DNA of 64,000 bases from Methanoregula sp. Its GTDB lineage: Archaea > Halobacteriota > Methanomicrobia > Methanomicrobiales > Methanospirillaceae. Below, one piece after another: positions 9,004 to 17,328 of this stretch. Made by a program: the position numbers and the translations under genes. The notes under the pieces are model-generated. The model was not told the DNA's origin and searched no databases. It saw nothing but the letters and a program-made list of their open reading frames with translations. The first letter of the stretch is position 1. Each line of letters opens with the position of its first letter. The DNA lies in contig JAJRBZ010000058.1 in assembly GCA_028679185.1 (NCBI GenBank), positions 1 through 64,000 on the forward strand. Direction: 5' to 3'.

Positions 9004-10993
9004 ACAGCAGATTTTTTCCGTTATCAGCTGGCTCGTTTTTTTGAGCCTGCTTCAGATTTCTTTCTATCCCTCGCTGAAAAAAACATTTAAAAGCTTTGCA
9101 TTTCCGGTCTCTTTCTCCTCATCGCTCCTTGTATTCACCATCCTTTCCTGGTACTGCGGACTTCTCCATATACCCGTCCATATTGCCCTCCTGCCTTTTT
9201 TGGGACTTTTTGCTTACCATCTCTATTATCGTCACTATTCTGTAGACGAACTTAAAACAGAATGGCGCTGGGAATTGTTGTTTCTCGTCTGTTTTTTTCT
9301 CATGCTTGACGTGCGGTTTGTTAACCCCACGATATCCTATGCAGAAAAATTCATGGACCATGCGTTTCTCGCATCAGTGATGAGAAATCCGGTGGTACCA
9401 CCCCTCGACCCATGGTTTGCCGGGGGGTCTCTGAATGTCTATTATTACCTTGGATACTGGATGTTCGGGTGTCTTGGTATTGTGACCGGCGTACCATCGA
9501 ATATTGCATTCAATCTCGCTCTACCGACAATCTTCAGCCTTGCTGCAATTAACCTGTACGCGATTGGGAACCTGCTGCTTGAACGATTCAGGTGGTTACC
9601 CCTCATTGTCCTTTTCATCCCAAACCCATCATTCTTTTATCAGATTGCACAGGGAAAAGCATTGAATGCTGTGTTATGGGATAGTACACGGACAATCACC
9701 AGTACCATTAACGAATATCCATTTTTCTCATTCATCTGGGGTGATGTCCATGCCCATGTGGTCTCACTATTCAATCAGTTGTTTTTGATCTTCCTGCTTC
9801 TATATGCCTATAAACGATGGGAATCTCTGAAATCACGGGAACGATGGCTTGTCAGTATTTTTTGCTCTCTCAGTCTTGGTTCCATGCCGCTGTTCAATAC
9901 ATGGGATGTTTTGTTGTACGCGCCGATTACCCTCGTGTTCGTGGCACTTATCATCCGGAAAGGCGGGATTACTGTATCCGGTATTTCTTCCTGGTGGCAA
10001 TTAGGGGCAGTCCCGCTACTAGCCATCGTGTGCTATCTGCCATTCTATCTCCAACTGAAAACGAACACAGGCGGCATTTCAATCGTTCATACTCCATCGA
10101 ATCCCCTTGAATTCCTGTTGGTTAATGGACTGTTCGTTGCCATTTTTTTGGCATTTCTCTGGCGGGAAATCGTACGGCGACCGTATCTTCTCCTTGCTGT
10201 GATACCTTTTGCACTTACCGGTTACATCGCCGCCGCAATTGCAGTAATCCCTGTCATTTATTTCCTTGCACGGAAATACCACGATATTTCGGATATTCTT
10301 GCCACTATCGGTCTCATCATATTGATCTTCTGCGAAATTTTCTATCTTAAAGATAATATGGGTGATACTTTCTTTAGGATGAATACCGTCTTCAAATGTT
10401 ATCTTCCCGCATGGATTATACTCGGTACAGCTGCATTTTCCATGGTCGGGAAATGGATGTCTGGTTGTATGAAAGTTCCGGTAGTGTCAGCCAGAAAATC
10501 CGCACTTCTCATCGTTGCTGTTACTACCCTGCTCTTCATCCTGCCATTTATCGTTCCTTTTAACCTGAATTACGGAACAGGTACACTCGACGGGCTTGCC
10601 TATCTCAAAGACTCACATCCCGGGGATGCCGGAGCAGTTGCGTATCTTCGGACACTGCCAGGCGACGAACGAATTGTTGAGGCTGAGGGGGGAGACTATA
10701 CGTATTACTCGCGGGTTTCATCGTTCACCGGGATTCCTGCAATTATCGGCATGCCCTTTCACGAGTATATGTGGCGGGGTGATAAGACCGGCTGGTTTAA
10801 TACGCGACTCTCTGATGTAAAATCAATCTATGAAGATCCTGAAAAGACCGTCGCTCTCATGAAAAAATACAATGCCACACTACTCTATGTTGGTGATGCT
10901 GAACGAGAGCGCTACAGGGTTGCTATTTCAGTATCAGGACTTGAGAAAATATATTCTGCTGATGGAACAGAGATTTTCAGAATTACAGGATGA
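8987..10993 (+). CDS. DUF2298 / 'Chlor_Arch_YYY' multi-spanning membrane protein, probable GT-C glycosyltransferase
   Basis: Polytopic protein of 668 residues. The segment 'SLNVYYYLGYW' carries the consecutive tyrosines that name the family (TIGR03662, DUF2298). Other recognisable parts are 'FPFFSFIWGDVHAHVVSL'-like loop residues around 245-260, with invariant D-x-H-x-H, and a soluble C-terminal domain after about residue 545. The fold is GT-C-like. An in-frame GTG at 8975 exists, but GAGGAGG directly before the ATG at 8987 fixes the start there. It ends the overlapping operon FAD protein-GT2-UPF0104-YYY. The family often co-occurs with TIGR03663 proteins, as here with the gene at 1705. Confidence 0.82.
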   Translation: MYLTAEQQIFSVISWLVFLSLLQISFYPSLKKTFKSFAFPVSFSSSLLVFTILSWYCGLLHIPVHIALLPFLGLFAYHLYYRHYSVDELKTEWRWELLFLVCFFLMLDVRFVNPTISYAEKFMDHAFLASVMRNPVVPPLDPWFAGGSLNVYYYLGYWMFGCLGIVTGVPSNIAFNLALPTIFSLAAINLYAIGNLLLERFRWLPLIVLFIPNPSFFYQIAQGKALNAVLWDSTRTITSTINEYPFFSFIWGDVHAHVVSLFNQLFLIFLLLYAYKRWESLKSRERWLVSIFCSLSLGSMPLFNTWDVLLYAPITLVFVALIIRKGGITVSGISSWWQLGAVPLLAIVCYLPFYLQLKTNTGGISIVHTPSNPLEFLLVNGLFVAIFLAFLWREIVRRPYLLLAVIPFALTGYIAAAIAVIPVIYFLARKYHDISDILATIGLIILIFCEIFYLKDNMGDTFFRMNTVFKCYLPAWIILGTAAFSMVGKWMSGCMKVPVVSARKSALLIVAVTTLLFILPFIVPFNLNYGTGTLDGLAYLKDSHPGDAGAVAYLRTLPGDERIVEAEGGDYTYYSRVSSFTGIPAIIGMPFHEYMWRGDKTGWFNTRLSDVKSIYEDPEKTVALMKKYNATLLYVGDAERERYRVAISVSGLEKIYSADGTEIFRITG

Positions 10994-11008
10994 CCGGCAT
11001 CAGGTACA

Positions 11009-11019
11009 TTTATTATAAA
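11009..11019 (+). promoter_or_regulatory. Probable TATA box of the L7Ae-S28e-L24e-Ndk operon
   Basis: The sequence TTTATTATAAA fits an archaeal box A. Transcription would start about 25 bases on, near 11043-11046, giving a leader of about 110 bases that contains both hairpins described in the next entry. A second AT-rich segment at 11062-11070 is an alternative that would shorten the leader but keep the hairpins. Confidence 0.45.
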
Positions 11020-11077
11020 AACTGATGATAATTTTTTAGTTCCCGGCCAGTCCTTCACAAACCTTTATTTCCGCTCC

Positions 11078-11141
11078 TGATGAAATGATATGGCTGCATC
11101 ATTGCTGACTGATGAGTAATGAAGGAGCATTCTACTCCTGA
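11078..11141 (+). promoter_or_regulatory. Structured L7Ae mRNA leader: tandem C/D-box (kink-turn-like) hairpins
   Basis: Two hairpins lie in tandem just before the L7Ae start, each bracketed by box C (TGATGA) and box D (CTGA) sequences. Unit 1: TGATGA 11078-11083, stem AATGAT 11084-11089 with ATCATT 11098-11103, CTGA 11105-11108. Unit 2: TGATGA 11110-11115, stem GAGTA 11114-11118 with TACTC 11133-11137, extended by ATG/CAT, CTGA 11138-11141. The hairpin 2 loop holds AAGGAG. The true ribosome-binding site GAGGTGA (11144-11150) starts three bases after the second box D. C/D boxes form kink-turns, the ligand of L7Ae, so translational autoregulation is a reasonable inference. An embedded C/D sRNA is the alternative, but spacing of the boxes is wider than typical. 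Confidence 0.5.
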
Positions 11142-11153
11142 ATGAGGTGAGTT

Positions 11154-11522
11154 ATGGCAAAAGGTTACGTTAAAACCCAGGCTCCGGAAGAGCTTCAGAA
11201 CAAGGCGCTGGAAGCCCTTGAAGTTGCACGGGATACAGGAAAAATCAAGAAAGGATCTAACGAGGCCACAAAAGCCATTGAGCGGAGTATCGCCCAGCTC
11301 GTATTGATTGGCGCTGACGTGGAACCTGAAGAGATTGTTATGCACCTTGGACCACTCTGCGATGAGAAGAAAGTACCCTACATCTTCATCAACAAGCAGA
11401 ATGACATTGGCGCCGCAAGCGGTCTTGATGTAGGCTCCGCTGCTGCTGCAATTGTAAAACCCGGAAAGGCAAAAGAAACGATAGACGATCTTACCAAGCA
11501 GCTTACTGCCCTGAAGGCGTGA
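11154..11522 (+). CDS. rpl7ae: 50S ribosomal protein L7Ae
   Basis: RNA-binding protein of 122 residues that recognises kink-turns in 23S rRNA, in box C/D and H/ACA guide RNAs and in archaeal RNase P. Recognisable parts: '[14 protein letters not shown]' (RNA-contacting loop, about 36-49), '[17 protein letters not shown]' and '[11 protein letters not shown]'. Length is normal. The start is set by GAGGTGA three bases before the ATG. First gene of an operon with S28e, L24e and Ndk. The leader carries C/D-box-like hairpins that this same protein could bind. Confidence 0.98.
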   Translation: MAKGYVKTQAPEELQNKALEALEVARDTGKIKKGSNEATKAIERSIAQLVLIGADVEPEEIVMHLGPLCDEKKVPYIFINKQNDIGAASGLDVGSAAAAIVKPGKAKETIDDLTKQLTALKA

Positions 11523-11530
11523 GGTTAACT

Positions 11531-11740
11531 ATGGCAGACGATGCTACGCCAGCCGAAGTGATAGAGGTAGTTGGCTCAACCGGCATGCATGGTGAAGCAA
11601 TGCAGGTAAAGTGCCGTATCCTCGATGGCAATAATAAAGGGCGGATCATAACCCGCAATACTGTTGGTCCAATCCGCGAAGGAGATATTGTAATGCTCCT
11701 TGAAACTGAACGCGAAGCAAAGAAAATGTCGAGGCGGTGA
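11531..11740 (+). CDS. rps28e: 30S ribosomal protein S28e
   Basis: Archaeal/eukaryotic S28e of 69 residues. It shows the conserved '[16 protein letters not shown]' core and '[17 protein letters not shown]', with the family's C-terminal '[13 protein letters not shown]'. The frame is open from a GTG at 11519 inside the preceding junction, but family alignment and the adjacent GAGGTTA ribosome-binding site place the start at the ATG 11531, eight bases after rpl7ae. Second gene of the L7Ae operon; 5 bases separate it from L24e. Confidence 0.97.
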   Translation: MADDATPAEVIEVVGSTGMHGEAMQVKCRILDGNNKGRIITRNTVGPIREGDIVMLLETEREAKKMSRR

Positions 11741-11745
11741 AAGAT

Positions 11746-11937
11746 ATGGTTGAACAACATCCCTGCAGCTTCTGTGGCATCCAGATTGAACCCGGTACCG
11801 GTAAAATGTATGTCAGAAAAGACGGTACTATCTTTTACTTCTGCGGCACCAAGTGCCAGAATAATTACAAGCTCGGAAGGGTCCCGCGTCGTGTCCAGTG
11901 GACTCATGCAGGGAAAAAGGCTGCCAGCAAGGAGTGA
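11746..11937 (+). CDS. rpl24e: 50S ribosomal protein L24e
   Basis: Zinc-ribbon ribosomal protein of 63 residues. Zinc ligands are C7, C10, C33 and C37 (C-x2-C-x22-C-x3-C), followed by the basic '[12 protein letters not shown]' segment that contacts rRNA. A GTG at 11737 overlaps the S28e stop and would add three residues; the ATG at 11746 is preferred because other family members start just before the first zinc knuckle. Co-transcribed with S28e and Ndk. Confidence 0.95.
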   Translation: MVEQHPCSFCGIQIEPGTGKMYVRKDGTIFYFCGTKCQNNYKLGRVPRRVQWTHAGKKAASKE

Positions 11938-11945
11938 AGAACTCC

Positions 11946-12398
11946 ATGGACCGCACTTTTATTATGGTCAAGCCGGATGGAGTTCAGCGGAGCCTGGTTG
12001 GCGAGATCGTAACCCGGTTCGAAGCAAAAGGATTGAAACTTGCTGCGGCACGTTTCGAAAAACTTCCCGAAGTACGGGTGACAGAGCAGTACCAGGAACA
12101 TCTCACAAAACCATTTTTCCCGTCCCTTAAGCAGTATATCATGGGCGGACCCTGTTTTCTCATGGTCTGGGAAGGCAGAAATGCGGTTGCGATTGCCCGT
12201 AAACTGATAGGTGCGACCAATCCTTCGGATGCACTACCCGGAACAATACGAGGTGATTTCGGTATTGACATTGGCCGGAACGTCATCCATGGTTCCGACT
12301 CGCCGGAAAGTGCAGCCCGCGAGATTGCTATCCATTTTAGGCAAAATGAACTGGTTACATATACCCGGATTGATGAATCCGTTCTCTACGAATATTAA
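11946..12398 (+). CDS. ndk: Nucleoside diphosphate kinase
   Basis: Transfers the terminal phosphate among nucleoside triphosphates through a phosphohistidine. The protein is 150 residues, exactly the family length. The active-site signature RNVIHGSDS places the catalytic histidine at 115; the N-terminal '[13 protein letters not shown]' contributes the nucleotide-binding lysine. A longer frame begins at 11898 inside rpl24e, but those residues do not belong to the family. Last intact gene of the L7Ae operon. In many methanogens the IF-2 gene (infB) follows; here a broken marC does. Confidence 0.97.
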   Translation: MDRTFIMVKPDGVQRSLVGEIVTRFEAKGLKLAAARFEKLPEVRVTEQYQEHLTKPFFPSLKQYIMGGPCFLMVWEGRNAVAIARKLIGATNPSDALPGTIRGDFGIDIGRNVIHGSDSPESAAREIAIHFRQNELVTYTRIDESVLYEY

Positions 12399-12471
12399 CA
12401 TCCCTTTTTTATCTGCCGCAATTAAATGCAAACATAATATCCATTAGTCTTTGGCATGGCCATTTAACTTA

Positions 12472-13123
12472 ATGGCAGGGGATATCCTCATTTTTGCACT
12501 CTTTCCGCTCTCTTCAATTATCAATATTGTCAATCTACTCGGTGCCACCATTATTTACGTATCCTTCACTGCGTCCATGAACCAGCATGCCCGCGATGCT
12601 ATTGCAAAAGATTCCTGCTGGGCATAACCTTCATAATCTTCCTCTTTGTTGCGGTGCTGGGCGCGTGGATACTCCAGATCCTCATCATCAGTCTTGAGGC
12701 ATTCAGGATTGCCGGAGGAATTTTGCTATTGGTATAGGTATGGAAAAGTCATATGCAAAAACATCACGAACAACACTTTCTCCCACCGAGAAGTACGATT
12801 TACTGGAGAGGGATGATATCTTCATTATCCCCCTTGTGATCCAGATGATTGCAGGACCGGGAGCTATTAAGACAACGATTGTGCTGATGAACGAAACTAT
12901 TGTCATAACTCCTTTTACTATAGGGATTGTTTTATTCTCAATTGTGAATTCTATTGTGATAACGTATTATATGATGCGGAATTCAGATTATATCATGAGC
13001 AGGATAGGGCAGAGAGAATACCGTACGATCAACCGCTTTATGGGCATGCTGCTCATTGCAATGGCAATTCAGTTTGTTATAAACGGCATCAGTCTGGCAT
13101 TTCCTCTGTTAGCCGGGAGATAA
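12472..13123 (+). pseudogene. MarC-family membrane protein gene broken by two frameshifts
   Basis: Three consecutive reading frames together spell one MarC/UPF0056-type protein of about 217 residues. Part A (from the ATG at 12472 to a stop at 12625-12627) gives the first helix and 'SMNQHARDAIAK'. Part B is in the next frame from about 12618 to the TAG near 12735 and contains the family motif 'AFRIAGGILLL'. Part C (in frame with the ATG at 12740, to 13123) contains 'IPLVIQMIAGPGAI', another MarC landmark, and the last helices. Each switch fits loss of one base, near 12613-12618 and near 12730-12738. The order and spacing of motifs are otherwise intact, so decay is recent or the assembly has two base errors. 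Nothing else is missing. Confidence 0.75.
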
Positions 13124-13125
13124 TT

Positions 13126-13326
13126 ATGGGGGATTGGGATCTTACATCTATTGGATTAATCGTGATCGTTTGCAGCATCACCGTTGCCGGTATCATTATC
13201 GGCGCGTTGCTTCTTGGTTTTCCGGTTGGCCGTGCACCTTTTCTCCTAATTATAACCTTGGTACTTATTGTTATGGGTGCGATTTCCATTTTTTATGACA
13301 ATGCGAAAACAAATGAGAGCAGATGA
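13126..13326 (+). CDS. Small two-helix membrane protein, function unknown
   Basis: Open frame of 66 residues with two hydrophobic helices (about 9-31 and 38-57) separated by 'GFPVGRAP'. It begins two bases after the broken marC and overlaps the start of the nitrilase-family gene. I do not recognise a family. The codon pattern looks genuine, and the position suggests an accessory to MarC or simply a small membrane protein in the same transcript. No clear ribosome-binding site was seen, so it is only moderately supported. Confidence 0.5.
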   Translation: MGDWDLTSIGLIVIVCSITVAGIIIGALLLGFPVGRAPFLLIITLVLIVMGAISIFYDNAKTNESR

Positions 13327-14149
13327 AGGCAAGCAGGGGGATGGAGGGCATATCATCAGAGTGTGCAGTGCGCAGTTCACGAGTACCTGGGAAGATCCGG
13401 AAAAAACGCTCACCAGAGCAGAAATATTCATCCGGCATGCAGCTGATTGTGGCTCAAAACTGATCTGCTTCCCGGAACAGTTTGCAACAGGCTGGGATCC
13501 GCTACCCCGAAAAAATATCCAGGATCTCTATGGGAGCATACTGTCATCTCTTCAGGCATATGCTAAAGAATACCGGATTGGTATCCTTGGATCGTTTCGG
13601 GAAGCACATAATCCCCTCCCCAAAAATACTGCTGTTGCTATCGGGAAAGATGGAAGAATTCTTGCCACCTATGCAAAGATGCACCTGTTTTCTTTATCTC
13701 ACGAACATGAAGGGAACTCCCCGGGTAGAGATCTTGGGATATTTACCTTTGATGCACTTACCTGTGGTATTGCAATCTGTTATGACCTCCGGTTTCCTGA
13801 ACTTTTCAGAATTTATGCACACAAAGGCGTGCAGGTTGTTTTTGTTCCTGCAGCATGGCCTAAAAACCGCATCAGGCACTGGGAGCTTTTCATCACGGCC
13901 CGCGCTGCAGAAAACCAGATGTATATTATTGGAATAAATACGACAGGAAATACTCCGGTTGATCTTTACGCGGGTGCATCAATGACTGCAGATCCCCATG
14001 GTACTATTATCAGTCGTGCCAATGAGGCAGAGCAACTGCTGTTCTCGGACATTGATCCAGGGGAGGTAGAGAGTACCCGACGGACTTTTCCTGTAGAGAG
14101 AGATCGGAAAGATGCTCTTTATCACTCTCTTCTATTAATGAGAAAATAA
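13313..14149 (+). CDS. Carbon-nitrogen hydrolase (nitrilase superfamily)
   Basis: Amidase-type enzyme of about 278 residues. The Glu-Lys-Cys triad is visible: E55 in 'CFPEQFATGWD', K122 in 'YAKMHLFS' and C156 in 'GIAICYDLRFPELFR'. The 'HLFS..HEHEG' stretch and overall length resemble omega-amidase and related branches. The start is uncertain: the frame is open from 13268, with ATGs at 13295, 13301 and 13313, and the conserved domain begins near IIRVCSAQF. It overlaps the small membrane protein gene in either case. The substrate cannot be assigned from sequence; removal of a small amide is the general role. Confidence 0.85.
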   Translation: MRADEGKQGDGGHIIRVCSAQFTSTWEDPEKTLTRAEIFIRHAADCGSKLICFPEQFATGWDPLPRKNIQDLYGSILSSLQAYAKEYRIGILGSFREAHNPLPKNTAVAIGKDGRILATYAKMHLFSLSHEHEGNSPGRDLGIFTFDALTCGIAICYDLRFPELFRIYAHKGVQVVFVPAAWPKNRIRHWELFITARAAENQMYIIGINTTGNTPVDLYAGASMTADPHGTIISRANEAEQLLFSDIDPGEVESTRRTFPVERDRKDALYHSLLLMRK

Positions 14150-14216
14150 TGTAAAATATCTCATGATTAATCATCCTAATCTGATTGATAAAAAACCGGG
14201 AATCTGCCCGTACATT

Positions 14217-14250
14217 CTTTCAAAATGCACTCCCTTTCAAAATGCACTCC
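14217..14250 (+). repeat. Perfect tandem duplication of a 17-base unit upstream of thrC
   Basis: The unit ctttcaaaatgcactcc occurs twice without any mismatch at 14217-14233 and 14234-14250. The second copy ends 30 bases before the threonine synthase start, inside the likely promoter or leader. It could be a paired operator or a simple slippage duplication. Confidence 0.8.
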
Positions 14251-14280
14251 TATATGTAATTAAAAGACCAATGCTATTGC

Positions 14281-15486
14281 ATGTACCATCTCGTGTGCGT
14301 CAATTGTGAGGCAACCTATCCCGCTGACGAGATTCTTTACAATTGTAAAAAATGCGGTCATCTCCTGGCCGTGAAGTACCCTCTTGAGGAAATATCTGTA
14401 ACAAGAGCATTGTGGGAGAGCCGTCCGCTCTCTGTCTGGCGGTACCGTGAACTGCTTCCTGTACAGGTCGAGCCTGTTACCCTTCAGGAAGGAGGGACGC
14501 CCCTGTACCATTTACAACGGCTCGGGGAAGAGATGGGTTTAAAACACCTCTATGCAAAACACGAGGGGATGAATCCCTCCGGTTCATTCAAGGACCGGGG
14601 AATGACTGTTGGTGTTTCCATGGCACTTCAGCTGAAAAAGAAGAGCGTGGCCTGCGCAAGCACGGGAAATACTTCAGCAAGTCTTGCAATCTACGCAGCA
14701 AAAGCAGGCATACCGGCAGTGGTTCTCCTTCCTGCCGGAAAGGTGGCGGTGGGAAAAATCGCCCAAGCACTCATGCACGGCGCTAAGGTGATCTCAATTC
14801 GTGGAAACTTTGACCGTGCTCTGGAGATGGTGCACGATCTTTGTTTATCTCACGGGCTTTATTTGCTGAATTCGATAAATCCTTACCGGCTTGAAGGGCA
14901 GAAAACGATCGGTTTTGAAGCTCTTGATCAGCTCAGTGAGATCCCCGACCGGTTTGTATTGCCGGTGGGCAATGCCGGAAATATTTCAGCGGTATACAAA
15001 GGATTCCTGGAGTTACAGGAACTGGACTTAATGGATCGGTTACCGATGATGACCGGTATACAGGCAGAAGGATCGAGCCCGGTTGTGCGTGCGATCCGTG
15101 AGAAGCTGCCGGAAGTAATCCCGGAGCAACATCCCGAAACTGTAGCAACTGCCATACGAATTGGTGCACCGGTGAATGCTGAAAAAGCCCTCACAGCGAT
15201 ACGGATGACAGGTGGGCTTGCTGAGTCGGTCACTGATGCGGAGATCCTGCAGATGCAGCGGGATCTCGCCAGAAAAGAGGGAATAGGTGTTGAGCCTGCA
15301 TCAGCTGCTTCCGTGGCAGGCGTCCGAAAACTGGTGGAACAAGGAATGATCGAACGGCATGAGCGGATTGTCTGTGTAGTAACCGGACACCTGCTCAAAG
15401 ACCCGGATACGGTGATTAAACAATGCGAACCTCCGACCGAAATCAATGCAGATCTACCATCGCTGCTGTCTGCGCTGCACTTATAA
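14281..15486 (+). CDS. thrC: Threonine synthase
   Basis: PLP enzyme converting O-phosphohomoserine to threonine; 401 residues. An N-terminal zinc knuckle (C6, C9, C22, C25) precedes the PLP fold, as in archaeal/long threonine synthases. The PLP lysine is K104 in 'NPSGSFKDRG'; 'GNTSASLAIYAAKAG' and 'LPVGNAGNISAVYKGF' supply phosphate contacts. The ATG at 14281 is the first start in frame. The leader contains a duplicated 17-base element. The 3' end overlaps the next gene by 64 bases in another frame. Confidence 0.95.
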   Translation: MYHLVCVNCEATYPADEILYNCKKCGHLLAVKYPLEEISVTRALWESRPLSVWRYRELLPVQVEPVTLQEGGTPLYHLQRLGEEMGLKHLYAKHEGMNPSGSFKDRGMTVGVSMALQLKKKSVACASTGNTSASLAIYAAKAGIPAVVLLPAGKVAVGKIAQALMHGAKVISIRGNFDRALEMVHDLCLSHGLYLLNSINPYRLEGQKTIGFEALDQLSEIPDRFVLPVGNAGNISAVYKGFLELQELDLMDRLPMMTGIQAEGSSPVVRAIREKLPEVIPEQHPETVATAIRIGAPVNAEKALTAIRMTGGLAESVTDAEILQMQRDLARKEGIGVEPASAASVAGVRKLVEQGMIERHERIVCVVTGHLLKDPDTVIKQCEPPTEINADLPSLLSALHL

Positions 15487-16067
15487 TCTCACTACTTGCA
15501 ATTCACCCTGCTGGAGCGCTATCAGCTGACTATCAGGTTTTTCCCAACGGGACTGCGTACCGGGCAATGATAGAGATTGCGGAGGTGTCACGGTACGAGT
15601 TTGTCGATACCGGTATGCTTGGTGAACCTTCACCTCTTATTGTAGGAGATATACAGCTTTTTGGGAATTGTTCTCCATGCCGGTTCAACCAGACCCCTCC
15701 TTCTTTTACCAGCAATGTCATGGCCATAACATTTGAACGTGGAAATTATACCGTGTCATATATCTCACCTATTCGTGATAACCACATTCAGGCATCCTTC
15801 AAGAGTCCCTATCATGTCAATATTTCCCTCCCGCAGGAATTCGATGTGCAAAACCCCCTGCTTGCCGGTATCAGCCCTGGGGCTAATATAACGCTCTTTT
15901 CGGATAATACAACCCTCATCCGGTGGAATAATACCCTGGCGGTAGATCTCAGGTTCTACGATCAGGGCCGTGAAACACTCTTGTATTTTTTCCTGCAGTT
16001 CATGGTGATTATCGCTGTCGTGATGCTGCTTCCGTACCTTATTACGATGAGGAAGAAGGAGAAATAA
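15423..16067 (+). CDS. Exported protein with C-terminal membrane anchor (DUF5803-like)
   Basis: Protein of 214 residues with a signal peptide (hydrophobic core around 14-27 ending in an AGALS site), a beta-rich extracellular domain, two cysteines in a 'NCSPC' motif near residue 80, and one membrane helix close to the C-terminus ('FMVIIAVVMLLPYLI') followed by a basic tail. The layout resembles archaeal DUF5803 proteins; I am not certain of that match. The GTG/ATG-rich start region lies inside thrC with a 64-base overlap, so translation is probably coupled, although no functional link to threonine synthesis is evident. Confidence 0.7.
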   Translation: MRTSDRNQCRSTIAAVCAALIISLLAIHPAGALSADYQVFPNGTAYRAMIEIAEVSRYEFVDTGMLGEPSPLIVGDIQLFGNCSPCRFNQTPPSFTSNVMAITFERGNYTVSYISPIRDNHIQASFKSPYHVNISLPQEFDVQNPLLAGISPGANITLFSDNTTLIRWNNTLAVDLRFYDQGRETLLYFFLQFMVIIAVVMLLPYLITMRKKEK

Positions 16068-16545
16068 GGCACTGATAAAGGGGATTGAGAAAACCTGTCT
16101 GATTGATCATGTTTACTTCTGTCCAAAAGAGTCTGTCTGGGTCTTTTTCCAGCTACAATAATGCGCCTGATGACATAACAAACGGATTTTAGCTGAATTT
16201 CCTGAACAATAGAACTGCATTTTCACTAATAAGAGCTCAAAGATCAGTAAAAACAGGGAAACAGGGACCTTAACTGGCTTATTTTTCCCCTTCAATCAAT
16301 AATTGTATCCTGTTAATAATGAAAGATTTCACTAAGGAAAATATCAGCATAGTAAAAGATAATCCAGAATATGCCATGTTAAAAGTGTAAGAATTATTTG
16401 TTTCCCTTAACTGATTCAATGAATTCCATTATACGGATTTCATATTGGATATCCTAGAATATCTTACTAAGTATTACGAGTACGCAGATTTTTTTAAAAA
16501 CCTTAAAAAACAATCAGCTATGATATTCACATTGCTGATGCTGCA
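16068..16545. other. AT-rich intergenic region before nikR
   Basis: About 480 bases with no gene I can support. A 23-codon open frame from the ATG at 16319 (begins MKDFTKENIS, ends in a stop at about 16390) may be a gene remnant. An AT-rich box A candidate (tttttttaaaaacc) near 16489 lies about 55 bases before nikR and probably drives it. I looked for a NikR-type inverted repeat and saw none that is convincing. Confidence 0.5.
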
Positions 16546-16968
16546 ATGACCATGGACGACGATCTCTCCCGGATTGGAATTTCACTCCCAAAAAACCTGC
16601 TCGATCGGTTCGACGAAATACTGAACTACCGCGGTTACTCATCAAGATCAGAAGGTATCCGCGATGCGATTCGCACCTACATTACCTACTATAAATGGAT
16701 GTCTGATGTCAGGGGAGAACGAGAAGGAGTCATAACAATGGTTTACGATCATGATCAACGCGGACTCCTCACTACCATCACCGATATTGAACATGAACAT
16801 CACTCAATTATCAAGGCGTCCCTCCATTCACATGTAACCCACGACAGGTGTCTTGAAGTGATACTGGTTCATGGGGACGGGACACAACTAAAGACACTTG
16901 CCGAGCGTCTGATGTCCCAGAAAGGTGTTGAGTCAGTGAAACTGACGACAATTTCTATCGAAGAATGA
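16546..16968 (+). CDS. nikR: Nickel-responsive transcriptional regulator NikR
   Basis: Ribbon-helix-helix repressor with a C-terminal ACT-like nickel-sensing domain; 140 residues. The N-terminal 'RIGISLPKNLLDRFD' is the DNA-binding strand, and 'SSRSEGIRDAIRTYI' follows. The nickel site is complete: H83, H94, H96 and C102, with the spacing known for E. coli NikR. Nickel control is relevant to a methanogen that needs nickel for F430 and hydrogenases. No nickel transporter is adjacent, so it probably acts on distant targets or itself. The start may be the ATG at 16546 or at 16552. Confidence 0.95.
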   Translation: MTMDDDLSRIGISLPKNLLDRFDEILNYRGYSSRSEGIRDAIRTYITYYKWMSDVRGEREGVITMVYDHDQRGLLTTITDIEHEHHSIIKASLHSHVTHDRCLEVILVHGDGTQLKTLAERLMSQKGVESVKLTTISIEE

Positions 16969-17328
16969 AAAGTATCAGCAAAAGGATAGCCCTTAGTACA
17001 ATTATTGTTGTTTATTAGGTTGTGTAGGAGAAATTCTGCCTCCCAGCTACAGATGGCTGTGTTTCTCCCAGGTTGAAAATAAAAAATCCACTTAAAAAGG
17101 ATGTCATTTTGGGGTCTTGAAGTGCAGCCGGAAACCAGTACTGCTGCTACAAGGAAAATAACACAAATCTCGGGAATGTTTTTTCAAATGAATGCCTCTT
17201 CTTTTCGTATTAAGAGTTCATTTCCAGTATTAGTTACAGATCTATTGCGAGACATGACTACAGGAAAAATATTCAAGTGGCTGTTGGAATCCGGAATCCG
17301 GAATCCGAATCGCAATTCCCAATCCTAC
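16969..17328. other. Intergenic region with a short tandem repeat
   Basis: About 360 bases between the 3' ends of nikR and ruvB. No coding sequence is convincing; the open frame across 17101-17409 runs into ruvB antisense and lacks family features. Three copies of the heptamer GGAATCC stand in tandem at 17286-17306, close to the ruvB stop. Confidence 0.5.

Noticed and set aside
16068..16545. NikR operator upstream of nikR
   Set aside because: No inverted repeat resembling the known GTATGA-type half-sites was found.
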